From positions 1 to 64,000 of the forward strand of contig CAJTMV010000009.1 in NCBI GenBank assembly GCA_910577225.1: a stretch of DNA of 64,000 nt. Direction: 5' to 3'. Under the pieces are notes generated by a model. That model was not told the origin of the DNA and searched no databases. It was given only the letters and a program-made list of their open reading frames with translations. A program made the translations under genes and the position numbers. This DNA comes from an uncultured Eubacterium sp. Lineage in GTDB: Bacteria; Bacillota; Clostridia; Lachnospirales; Lachnospiraceae. Positions 1 to 7,265 of this stretch are shown piece after piece (the stretch's first letter is position 1; each line of letters starts with the position of its first letter).

Positions 1-176
1 AACGGAACAGGATTACATCGGTTTATATGGTCACCATGTTTGCAGGAGGCGCAGCCGGTTCATATCCTGGTGCGGCTCTATATAACCATTTTGGATGGTA
101 TGGTTTCTGCTGTATTGGAATTGCAACACAAATGGCGGCAGGAATTGTCCATTGGGCAAGCGGAAAAAGACGGTAA
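1..176 (+). CDS. MFS transporter, C-terminal end (partial)
   Basis: The window opens inside this gene, in the frame starting at base 3. About 57 residues remain, ending at the stop at 174-176. The small-residue-rich, hydrophobic stretch with a GGAAGSYPG-like turn and the closing NHFGWYGFC...W pattern resembles the last two membrane segments of major facilitator superfamily transporters. The substrate cannot be told. It lies 42 bp upstream of the ilvC fragment on the same strand. Confidence 0.6.
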   Translation, partial: RNRITSVYMVTMFAGGAAGSYPGAALYNHFGWYGFCCIGIATQMAAGIVHWASGKRR

Positions 177-218
177 AATGCCGTTTTTAATATACAAAAA
201 ATTAAGGAGGTCATTGAA

Positions 219-635
219 ATGGCAAAAATTTATCACGAAGAAGAATGCAGCCTGAAACCTTTGGCTGGCAAAAAGGTCGCAGTTATTGGCTATGGAAGCC
301 AAGGACATGCCCATGCCCTTAATCTCCATGAAAGCGGCGTAGACATAATCGTTGGCCTTTATGAAGGCAGTAAATCATGGGCAAAAGCTGAATCGGCAGG
401 ATTAAAGGTCGCTACTGCTAAACAGGCGGCAAAAGAAGCAGATATCGTCATGATGCTTGTTAATGACGAGAAACAAGCGGACTTATACAGAGAGTCCATC
501 GATCCATACATGACGGCGGGAAAATCCTTGGCATTTGCACATGGATTTGTAATTCATTATGGGCTTATCAAACCGCCTGCAAATTTAAAAATGACTGTCA
601 TCAGAGAGCCAGACGCACAGACGCAGAGCCGATGA
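219..635 (+). pseudogene. ilvC: Ketol-acid reductoisomerase, 3'-truncated
   Basis: Encodes the NADPH-binding N-terminal part of acetohydroxy acid isomeroreductase, from branched-chain amino acid synthesis. The Rossmann motif VIGYGSQGHAHALNL and the AFAHGF motif are present. The reading frame stops after 138 residues, whereas the family needs about 330, so the whole C-terminal knotted catalytic domain is missing. Homology fades after the PPANLKMTVI stretch (about base 600), and the last ten residues look unrelated. AAGGAGG sits just before the ATG. The fragment cannot be an active enzyme; it marks the left flank of the mobile element. Confidence 0.85.
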
Positions 636-682
636 ATTTGCAGGTATGATTACCCGCTGTTCATTGGCTCTGTTTTTATTTT
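625..682 (+). terminator. Rho-independent terminator after ilvC fragment
   Basis: AGAGCCGATGAA (625-636) pairs with TTCATTGGCTCT (660-671) apart from one mismatch and is followed by a T-rich tract. The hairpin overlaps the ilvC stop codon, so it may be the original ilvC terminator joined to the gene by an internal deletion, or part of the element's left end. Confidence 0.7.
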
Positions 683-842
683 AGGAGTATAGCACTTCAG
701 AGATGTTAGTTCCATGTCTTTACAGAAAATTATTACGGGAGGATTTAATATCGTTTTTGTCGCTCAGTAAGGAAATTTCCCTGTCCTAAAAACAGATATA
801 AAATTTCATACCAGAGGAACTAAAAACTCCTATATCCTTATG

Positions 843-879
843 CCCGATTGGACTTATGTTCAGTCGGGTGTTTTTGTTG
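843..879 (+). terminator. Hairpin with T tract upstream of sigma-like gene
   Basis: CCCGATTGGA and TTCAGTCGGG form a stem (843-867) followed by GTTTTTGTTGTTTT. It lies 75 bp before the first gene of the element and may insulate it from outside transcription or act as an attenuator. The 160 bp to its left (683-842) hold no recognisable gene. Confidence 0.55.
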
Positions 880-954
880 TTTTACGCTGCCGTTCGCCGC
901 CTTTCCAATCTGAATTTGAGCAGTTTCAAAAATTTCAGATTGGAGGAAAAAAGA

Positions 955-1380
955 ATGGCATACAACAACGGACGGGAGAACAGGAAATGGCTTATCTGGA
1001 AAGAAGCCGAGGAAAAAATATTGAGAGAACACGGAGTTGATGAAACCACCATTGAAAAAATCCGCACAGACGACAGGGCAGACTTCAATTCCAACAGACG
1101 GTTTTATCATTGGACAAGCAACTTTGGAGAATACCTTGAGGGGATGGCAGACAGGGAACAGAATACCGAGCTAAAGACTGTCGCTGATTTACTGAACGAG
1201 ATTGAGGACGAAACTCTGTATCGGGCATTGCTTACGGTGGACAGGCGTACCCTGCAAATCATCCTGTTGAAAATGCAGGGCTATTCCACAAAGGAAATTG
1301 CCCCGCTTGTCGGATTGACAACGGGGGCTATCTATGCAAGATTAGACCACTTGCGAAAAAAGCTGCGGAAGATTTTATAA
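955..1380 (+). CDS. Sigma-70 region 4-like helix-turn-helix regulator
   Basis: A 141-residue protein starting MAYNN, with TTGGAGG before this ATG; an upstream in-frame ATG at 856 has no such site. The C-terminal third is a helix-turn-helix of the sigma region 4 type: LLKMQGYSTKEIAPLVG, then TTGAIYARLDHLRKKLRKIL. Small sigma-like proteins of this kind are common first genes in Firmicutes mobilizable and conjugative elements and are thought to control them. It stands alone, with a 630-bp non-coding region before the mobilization genes. Confidence 0.7.
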   Translation: MAYNNGRENRKWLIWKEAEEKILREHGVDETTIEKIRTDDRADFNSNRRFYHWTSNFGEYLEGMADREQNTELKTVADLLNEIEDETLYRALLTVDRRTLQIILLKMQGYSTKEIAPLVGLTTGAIYARLDHLRKKLRKIL

Positions 1381-2015
1381 TCATCTAATATTTTCTGTTT
1401 TCTTATGGACTATTAGATGAGGGATAAATTTCCCTTGCCCAATTTTCAAAATAGGTGAATAAAATTCCTGTCCACAGGGAATACTAAAAAATTTGCCCAA
1501 AATCTTGACATGGGTGCAGCCGCTATGGTATTCTAAAATACCCGTAAGGGAATTGGAAGATTGAAAATTAAATAGCACATAGATGGAAGAATGAAATGTC
1601 AGCCAATGGATAAGGCTGACTGCCGCCGAACGTATGCTGCCCTTTTCGGCTGGCGTGTGGCAGCAAGGTTTTGAATCCCAAAGCCGTTACATAGCATTGC
1701 GAATCCGAGCAGGAGAAAAAACTCCTGTCATTCGTGGTGCGGTGTGGCGGCTTTTTCATTTATCCAAAACTCAAGAAAAATCGAATCCAGAACGGAGGTG
1801 GAAAGGACATAGGATTTTCTTTTCGGAGGGTAAGACAGGTATGGAAGAATGCCGTTACACAGAAAAATGCTCTGCGGCGTTGTCCACAGAGATAGCGAGC
1901 ATCGGATTGTGTCAGCCACAATCCAATCCACAGCCTAAAGGCGTGTGGACTTCTCTCAGGGGACAGCCCCTGTTTACCCCGAAGAAAGAAAAATAAGACT
2001 GGAGGATTGAGGAAA
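1381..2015 (+). other. Non-coding region with stem-loops, candidate oriT
   Basis: No convincing gene is seen in these 635 bp. There are three clear dyads: GTCAGCC/GGCTGAC (1598-1620), the 8-bp perfect GGATTGTG/CACAATCC with a 5-base loop (1904-1924), and CCACAGCC/GGCGTGTGG just after it. Origins of transfer usually lie directly upstream of the accessory protein and relaxase genes, as here, and contain such repeats next to the nick site. The position supports oriT; the nick site itself cannot be read. Confidence 0.45.
1505..1534 (+). promoter_or_regulatory. Predicted promoter for the mobilization region
   Basis: TTGACA at 1505-1510 and TATTCT at 1529-1534 with an 18-bp spacer. It would transcribe the oriT-like region and the mobilization genes. 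The -35 box is perfect and the -10 box has 4 of 6 consensus bases. Confidence 0.5.
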
Positions 2016-2372
2016 ATGAGCAGAGAAAAATCAGAAAAGGATGTGCGGAATGTTCCGATTACTGTCCGATTGAACGAGGAAGAACATGAAAAATTAAAGC
2101 AATGCGCCGCCGCTTGCGGTCTGTCCGCAGCAGAATTTATGCGCCAGTTATGCAAGGGAAATGCCCCGCAGCCACAGCCTAAAACCGAGTTTTGGGAACT
2201 GTTAAACAAGCTCTATGAGGTGCATGACGCTTTCAAAAAGTGTGTTCCTTACTATCCAACCGCCGCTGAAATCTGTAAGGAAATTAAGGATTTTATCTTA
2301 GAACTGCAACAGAAAACAACTCTCCCACAACAGTTTAGTGTAGAAGAATTGACAGAACAGTGGGCGGTCTGA
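2016..2372 (+). CDS. MobC-like accessory mobilization protein
   Basis: A 118-residue basic protein. Its N-terminal half, PITVRLNEEEHEKLKQCAAACGLSAAEF, reads as a ribbon-helix-helix DNA-binding fold, followed by a polar helical tail. Such proteins bind oriT and help the relaxase form the relaxosome. The ATG at 2016 has GGAGG ten bases upstream; a TTG at 2007 is too close to that site. It ends one base before the relaxase start, so the two are co-translated. Ribbon-helix-helix proteins are highly divergent; the assignment rests mainly on context. Confidence 0.7.
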   Translation: MSREKSEKDVRNVPITVRLNEEEHEKLKQCAAACGLSAAEFMRQLCKGNAPQPQPKTEFWELLNKLYEVHDAFKKCVPYYPTAAEICKEIKDFILELQQKTTLPQQFSVEELTEQWAV

Positions 2373-2373
2373 T

Positions 2374-3738
2374 ATGGCAGTAACGAGCCTATGGCATGTC
2401 AAAGGGAGCATAAAAGACGTGATTGACTATATAGAAAATCCAGAAAAGACCGTGCAGAATCAAGATATGCAGGACTTCTTTGACGTGTTCTCCTATGTAA
2501 AAAATCCGTTAAAAACAAATGAGAGCGAGTATGTTTCCGCTGTCAATTGTCTGAAAGAAACAGCATTACAGCAAATGATTTTGACAAAGAAACAGTACCA
2601 AAAGACAGGCGGATATATCGCTTGGCACGGCTACCAGAGCTTCAAGCCAGACGAGGTAACGCCCGAACAGTGTCACGAAATCGGCTTAAAACTGGCAAGG
2701 GAGATGTGGGGCGGCAAGTACCAGATAATCGTTGCCACCCATCTTGACAAAGGACATCTGCACAATCATTTTTGTTTCAACGCTGTTTCTTTCATAGACG
2801 GACAAAAATATAATTACTCAAAATTAGAACAGAAAAGGTTGAGGGAAGCGTCCGACCGCTTATGCCGAGAGTACGGATTGTCGGTGATTGAAAACCCCAA
2901 GAAAGCCCCTGCAAGACCGCTTTATCTGGACGAAAAAAGCGGAAAGCCGACACGCTACAACGTCTATCGGGAGGATTTAAGGGAGGCAATCAACGGGAGC
3001 AGGGATTTACAGCACATGATGAAATATCTTTCTGATAAGGGATATGAGATTGATTTTTCGGGCAGTCATTGGAAAATGAAGCTGCCGCAGTACAAACATT
3101 TCACAAGGCTAGATACGCTTGACGAACGGCTGACACCCGATTTCATACGGTCATGTTTAGGCGGGACTTCCCGATATGGGAACTACAAAGCAAAGATTTC
3201 CTACTCCCCGCATATGCCAGAGCAGTATAAAAACGCATGGAAACCGCATCAGAAAACCACGGGGATTTTAGCGTTATATTACTACTGGTGCTATCAGTTA
3301 GGGATATTCCCCAAAGGCACGGACTACAAGCCGACAAGCCCGCTGATGAAAGAAGAATTGCGGAAGTTAGATGAAATCACCGCACAGGTAAGATATATGT
3401 CAAAGCAGGGCATCTCCACCCTCTCCGACTTACACGCCGATAGGGAGCAAAACCAGACCGAAATGAATAAACTTATCGACTACCGACAGCACTTGCGGAA
3501 CAAGGTACGCCGTGCCACACCAGCCGAAAAAGAAACACTCCGAGCCGAAAAACAGGGCATGACGGAGCAGATAACAGAGCTTAGGAAGCGGCTGAAATAT
3601 GCAGACGGGATTGAGAAACGCTCCGCACACATTGACGACTGCTTAAACCAAATCTACGACACGATTGAAAATCAGAGTTTAAATCGGCAGAAACAGCCAA
3701 TTAAAACAGACCGCAGGAGGGAGGAAACATTTCGATGA
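2374..3738 (+). CDS. Relaxase, MobA/VirD2 family
   Basis: A 454-residue mobilization nuclease that should nick one strand at oriT, stay bound to the 5' end and lead the strand into a helper's mating channel. The metal-binding histidine motif is THLDKGHLHNHFCFN (residues 122-136). The N-terminal segment DVIDYIENPEKT carries the likely catalytic tyrosine (Tyr19). The C-terminal third is charged and helical, probably coiled coil. The following gene overlaps its end by 4 bp. Confidence 0.9.
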   Translation: MAVTSLWHVKGSIKDVIDYIENPEKTVQNQDMQDFFDVFSYVKNPLKTNESEYVSAVNCLKETALQQMILTKKQYQKTGGYIAWHGYQSFKPDEVTPEQCHEIGLKLAREMWGGKYQIIVATHLDKGHLHNHFCFNAVSFIDGQKYNYSKLEQKRLREASDRLCREYGLSVIENPKKAPARPLYLDEKSGKPTRYNVYREDLREAINGSRDLQHMMKYLSDKGYEIDFSGSHWKMKLPQYKHFTRLDTLDERLTPDFIRSCLGGTSRYGNYKAKISYSPHMPEQYKNAWKPHQKTTGILALYYYWCYQLGIFPKGTDYKPTSPLMKEELRKLDEITAQVRYMSKQGISTLSDLHADREQNQTEMNKLIDYRQHLRNKVRRATPAEKETLRAEKQGMTEQITELRKRLKYADGIEKRSAHIDDCLNQIYDTIENQSLNRQKQPIKTDRRREETFR

Positions 3739-3998
3739 ATGAACCTTTTAGCGACACAGAAAAAGAAGAATTTTTAGAAGAAACTGCCATCCGTCAGATG
3801 ATTGATGGAATTACGGACAGCCTTGCATCCATGACAAAAGAAGAACGGTTGGCATGGTTTCGCAGGTCACAATATCCCCATCCAATCAATTTTCAGAAAG
3901 AGATAGACGGCACAGTTTATACAGTCAATGCCCATTTTAACGCCGCCGCTTCTGAAAGCATACAGGAAAAAACCGAACGCATTCTCCTAAAACTATAA
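3735..3998 (+). CDS. TnpW-like transposon-encoded protein
   Basis: An 87-residue protein overlapping the relaxase stop by 4 bp. The C-terminal part, DGTVYTVNAHFNAAASES then KTERILLKL, resembles the short TnpW family found beside relaxase or recombinase genes in Tn4451-like and related elements. No catalytic motif is visible and no function is established for the family. The N-terminal 45 residues are acidic and helical. Confidence 0.6.
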   Translation: MNEPFSDTEKEEFLEETAIRQMIDGITDSLASMTKEERLAWFRRSQYPHPINFQKEIDGTVYTVNAHFNAAASESIQEKTERILLKL

Positions 3999-4026
3999 AC
4001 GGTATTTGTATTAAGGCTTTAAAGCG

Positions 4027-4085
4027 TTGAAGCATTCTGCCAGATATGGTATGATAATTGCACCTACAATTCGTATCATGTCTGG
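4027..4085 (+). promoter_or_regulatory. Recombinase promoter overlapped by an imperfect dyad
   Basis: TTGAAG (4027-4032) and TATGAT (4050-4055) with a 17-bp spacer precede the recombinase start. An imperfect inverted repeat covers the -10 box: CCAGATATGGTATGATAATT on the left is matched, reversed and complemented, by the segment at 4066-4085 ending in CATGTCTGG. This may be an operator for negative control of integrase, or a recombinase-binding site. Confidence 0.55.
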
Positions 4086-4102
4086 CTGTGGAAAGGAGAA
4101 AC

Positions 4103-5776
4103 ATGAGTAATCAGCCAGAAAAAATAACAGCTTTATACTGCCGTTTAAGCCGTGACGATGAGCAGGACGGGCTTTCGGGCAGCATCAAAAACCAGCAGTC
4201 CATACTGGAAAAATATGCAAAAGAGAATGGGTTTCGCAATCCCCGCTTCTTTGTAGACGACGGATTTTCGGGAGTTACTTTCACAAGACCTTCTTTTATG
4301 GAGATGATGGACTTAGCCGAGCAGGGGAAAATCGGGACGATTATCGTTAAAGACCACTCAAGGCTTGGGCGCAATCGTCTTGTCGTCGGGCAGTTATTAG
4401 AGGAAGATTTTGAACGTCTTGACGTGCGGTATATTGCCATCATGGACAACATTGACACAGCAAAAGGCATCAGCGACCTTGTCCCCATGCAGGACTTATT
4501 CAACGAATGGCACGCCAAAAACACGAGCCAGAAAGTGCGGAATGTCCTGCGCAATAAGGGAATGTCGGGCGCGCCGCTTACAACCATCCCACCATTTGGA
4601 TACAAAAAAAATCCAGACAATCCAAAAGAATGGCTCGTTGACGAGCCTGCGGCTGAAGTTGTAAAACGGATTTTTGATATGAGCGTGGCAGGGTTCGGAC
4701 CGACACAGATAGCCAAAAAGCTGAAAGCCGACAAGGTGATGACGCCTACGGAATACTGGCACAGCATCGGGAAACCGTACCGTCGGCTGTCTACCGTGCC
4801 ATACCGCTGGTCAGCCGGCACTGTGGGGAATATCCTCTCACGGCAGGAATATATCGGGGACACCGTCAATTTCCGTACCACAAGCAAATCTTTTAAGAAC
4901 AAGAAACGACTGGAACGCCCGCAGGGGGAATGGCAGATATTTAAAGACACCCACCCCGCCATCATTGACGAAGAAACTTTTCTGCTTGTACAGGAACTTC
5001 GGGAACACCGCCGCAGACCGACCAGACACGGGACTATCAGCATATTTTCGGGATTGCTCTACTGTGCCGACTGCGGTGAAAAACTGTATTACAACGCAAT
5101 GGACAGCAAGCGTCAGCATCCCTATTTTTTCTGTTCCAGTTACCGAAAAAATTCTGACATATGCTCTGCACACTATATCCGTGAAGAAGTCGTGGCAGGG
5201 ATTGTATTGGAAAGCATGCAGAGGGTATTCTGGTATGTGCAGAGCTTTGAAAAGGATTTTGCCAGAAAGCAGATGGCGGCTTTTGGTGAGGAAAAGAAAA
5301 AAGAGCTTTCCATGAAGCGGAGGGAACTTGAAAAGACAAAGAAACGTGTCAGAGAGATTGACAGCCTTATCCAGAAGATTTATGAGGACAATGTAAGCGG
5401 GAAAATCTCTGATGAACGCTTTGCCACCATGTCGATGGCGTTTGAGAACGAGCAGAAACAATTAAAAACATCCATCCCCGACATGGAACAGTACCTTGAA
5501 ACCGAAACAAACAAAAGCGACAGCCTTCAGCGGTTTATCGACAGGGTAAAATGCGTCACGCAGCTTACGGAATTAACCCCCGAAACCGTACACGAATTTA
5601 TTGAAAAGATTGTCGTGTCCAACCCAGAATATATTGACGGCAAACGCCACCAGAGTTTAGAAATTTATTATAATGGCGTGGGCATTGTCCGAGAGCTGTC
5701 ACCAAAAGAAATGGAAGAACTGTTCCAAGAACATATGCGGAGCAGGAAATCCAGCCAGAGCAACAAAACAGCGTAG
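4103..5776 (+). CDS. Large serine recombinase, TnpX-type
   Basis: A 557-residue site-specific recombinase that should integrate and excise the element. The N-terminal resolvase domain has the catalytic serine in ALYCRLSRDDE (Ser16) and the VKDHSRLGRNR motif. A recombinase domain follows, then a zinc ribbon (LYCADCGEKLYY...FFCSSYRKNSDICS), a long coiled coil (about 410-490) and a C-terminal DUF4368-like segment. The ATG at 4103 has AAAGGAG at the right distance, so the ORF extension to 4058 is not used. All key motifs look intact. Confidence 0.93.
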   Translation: MSNQPEKITALYCRLSRDDEQDGLSGSIKNQQSILEKYAKENGFRNPRFFVDDGFSGVTFTRPSFMEMMDLAEQGKIGTIIVKDHSRLGRNRLVVGQLLEEDFERLDVRYIAIMDNIDTAKGISDLVPMQDLFNEWHAKNTSQKVRNVLRNKGMSGAPLTTIPPFGYKKNPDNPKEWLVDEPAAEVVKRIFDMSVAGFGPTQIAKKLKADKVMTPTEYWHSIGKPYRRLSTVPYRWSAGTVGNILSRQEYIGDTVNFRTTSKSFKNKKRLERPQGEWQIFKDTHPAIIDEETFLLVQELREHRRRPTRHGTISIFSGLLYCADCGEKLYYNAMDSKRQHPYFFCSSYRKNSDICSAHYIREEVVAGIVLESMQRVFWYVQSFEKDFARKQMAAFGEEKKKELSMKRRELEKTKKRVREIDSLIQKIYEDNVSGKISDERFATMSMAFENEQKQLKTSIPDMEQYLETETNKSDSLQRFIDRVKCVTQLTELTPETVHEFIEKIVVSNPEYIDGKRHQSLEIYYNGVGIVRELSPKEMEELFQEHMRSRKSSQSNKTA

Positions 5777-5835
5777 CCGCAGGGCTACACTGTATACATA
5801 ATCACATCATTATATTTTAGTCTAAGCAATAACAT

Positions 5836-6867
5836 CCTTACGGAAAATTCCCCATCGACGAACTGGCGATGTCGGTCGCGGATAATTTCGGAACGGCTGA
5901 GATTGTCAGTGTCGGCAAGCCGGCAATTCTGGTAGGCGACGGTCCGGACGGTCTGGGAGGCAGCTTCCATGAGGAAACTTACGGCGACGGCAGACAGGAC
6001 TGCTGCTTTCCGACTCAGATCGTGCTGGCATCCACGTTTAATAAAGACCTGATGAGAGCACGTGGCGATCTGATGGCTGAAGAGTGTCTGTATCTTGGAA
6101 TGATGGAAGACCGGATGCCGGGTGTTAATCTGCACCGCACGCCGTTTGGCGGCAGAAACTTTGAATACTATTCCGAAGATTCGGTGATGACCTATCTTTG
6201 CGAGATTCCGGAGGTAGAGGCAATGGAAGCAAAGGGCGTTCATGCAGGACCAAAGCACTGCATTGGGAACGACCAGGAAAACAATCGAGAGGGTATCGCC
6301 GTATTCTTTAACGAGCAGGCATTTCGTGAAGGCTCGTTACGAGGCGTAGAAGGTGCGCTGGCGGTGGCAGGCGGACAGGCCGTTATGCATGGCTTCAATC
6401 GTCTGGGCTTTGTCTGGTGTTCTTCCAGCACGGCGCTCTGCACGCAGGTGTTAGAAAATGAGTGGGGCTTTGTCGGACAGCAGGAGACCGATGCAGTAGC
6501 AAACGCAGGCGGTACTTACAAGGGACATTTTGTGGAGGCGGTTGCGGCAGGAACAGATAATTTTTGCCTGGATTTTTCAGGCGACAGTTCCCGTGCGCTT
6601 GTGCAGGCAATTACTGAAAACGACGACGGCAATCTGCTCGGACTGCTTCGCAAATCGGTACATGATTATCTGTATATCGCAGTGAACAGCAATATTATGA
6701 ACGGCTACAGCGTCCATTCCAAAGTAGTATCCATTACGCCGTGGTGGCAGCCGCTGATGTATGGCCTGATTGCCGCATTTACAGTGCTGGATGCGTTGTG
6801 TCTGGTGATGCTGCTGCGCAGAAGATTTGGAAAAAAAGAAAACATCGATGTGGAGGTGCAGGAATGA
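5836..6867 (+). pseudogene. Glycoside hydrolase family 3, 5'-truncated, membrane-anchored
   Basis: Homology begins near 5836 without a start codon or ribosome site, so the N-terminal part is lost at the element junction. The catalytic barrel is present: DGPDG, KHCIGNDQENNREG and the nucleophile motif WGFVGQQETDA. A membrane segment (WQPLMYGLIAAFTVLDALCLVMLL) and a basic cytoplasmic tail close the protein. Having the catalytic domain directly before a C-terminal anchor fits the permuted GH3 layout seen in Lachnospiraceae. The next gene starts inside the stop (ATGA). Confidence 0.75.
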
Positions 6868-7265
6868 GTAATTTTATAGCAAAAAAAGCAGCGGGATTTT
6901 ATCTGATTGTGATCGCGGCAGCGGCGGCGGTGATCTCGCTCATACGTTTTTGTATATGGGCGCCGGCGCATCAGGGAATGGACGTAACGATTATTCTGGC
7001 GCTTGCGGCGGGAATGGTGATGAATCTGATTCTCGCTGTGAAAGATGAAGATCTTTTGGTAGTTTTCCAGGCGGCGTGTTATGCGTATGCGTTGTTCCGT
7101 CATCTGACGAATCAGGTCGGTTCTTTTGTCGACTCGTTTCAGGGGATCAATATGTTTGGAGACGCGACACAGGTGGGAACGATTATTTCGATATCGATAG
7201 GGATGGCAGTCAGTGTGGCTGTGACCATTGTGGCAGGTTTTATGAGGCGCGAAAAGGAAGTATGA
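6864..7265 (+). CDS. Small four-helix membrane protein
   Basis: A 133-residue hydrophobic protein with about four membrane segments and the basic tail MRREKEV. It overlaps the GH3 gene by 4 bp upstream and the GH2 gene by 4 bp downstream, so the three are translationally coupled. I do not recognise a functional family; its position suggests a partner of the membrane-bound GH3. Confidence 0.7.
   Translation: MSNFIAKKAAGFYLIVIAAAAAVISLIRFCIWAPAHQGMDVTIILALAAGMVMNLILAVKDEDLLVVFQAACYAYALFRHLTNQVGSFVDSFQGINMFGDATQVGTIISISIGMAVSVAVTIVAGFMRREKEV

Larger units (their letters stand above)
640..5830 (+). mobile_element. Integrative mobilizable element with large serine recombinase (ends approximate)
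   Basis: Gene order is sigma-like regulator, oriT-like region, accessory mobilization protein, relaxase, TnpW-like protein, large serine recombinase. This matches mobilizable elements of Firmicutes that use a TnpX-type integrase and borrow a helper's mating channel; no type IV secretion genes are present. Exact ends were not found. The left end lies between the ilvC break (about 600) and 840, and the right end between the recombinase stop (5776) and the resumption of GH3 coding sequence (about 5836). The flanks are two different genes, so a deletion or exchange accompanied or followed insertion. Confidence 0.8.

Noticed and set aside
4111..5043. Long open frame on the minus strand inside the recombinase gene (310 codons)
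   Set aside because: It is antisense to intact recombinase motifs, has no ribosome site and reads as low-complexity, serine- and arginine-rich sequence.
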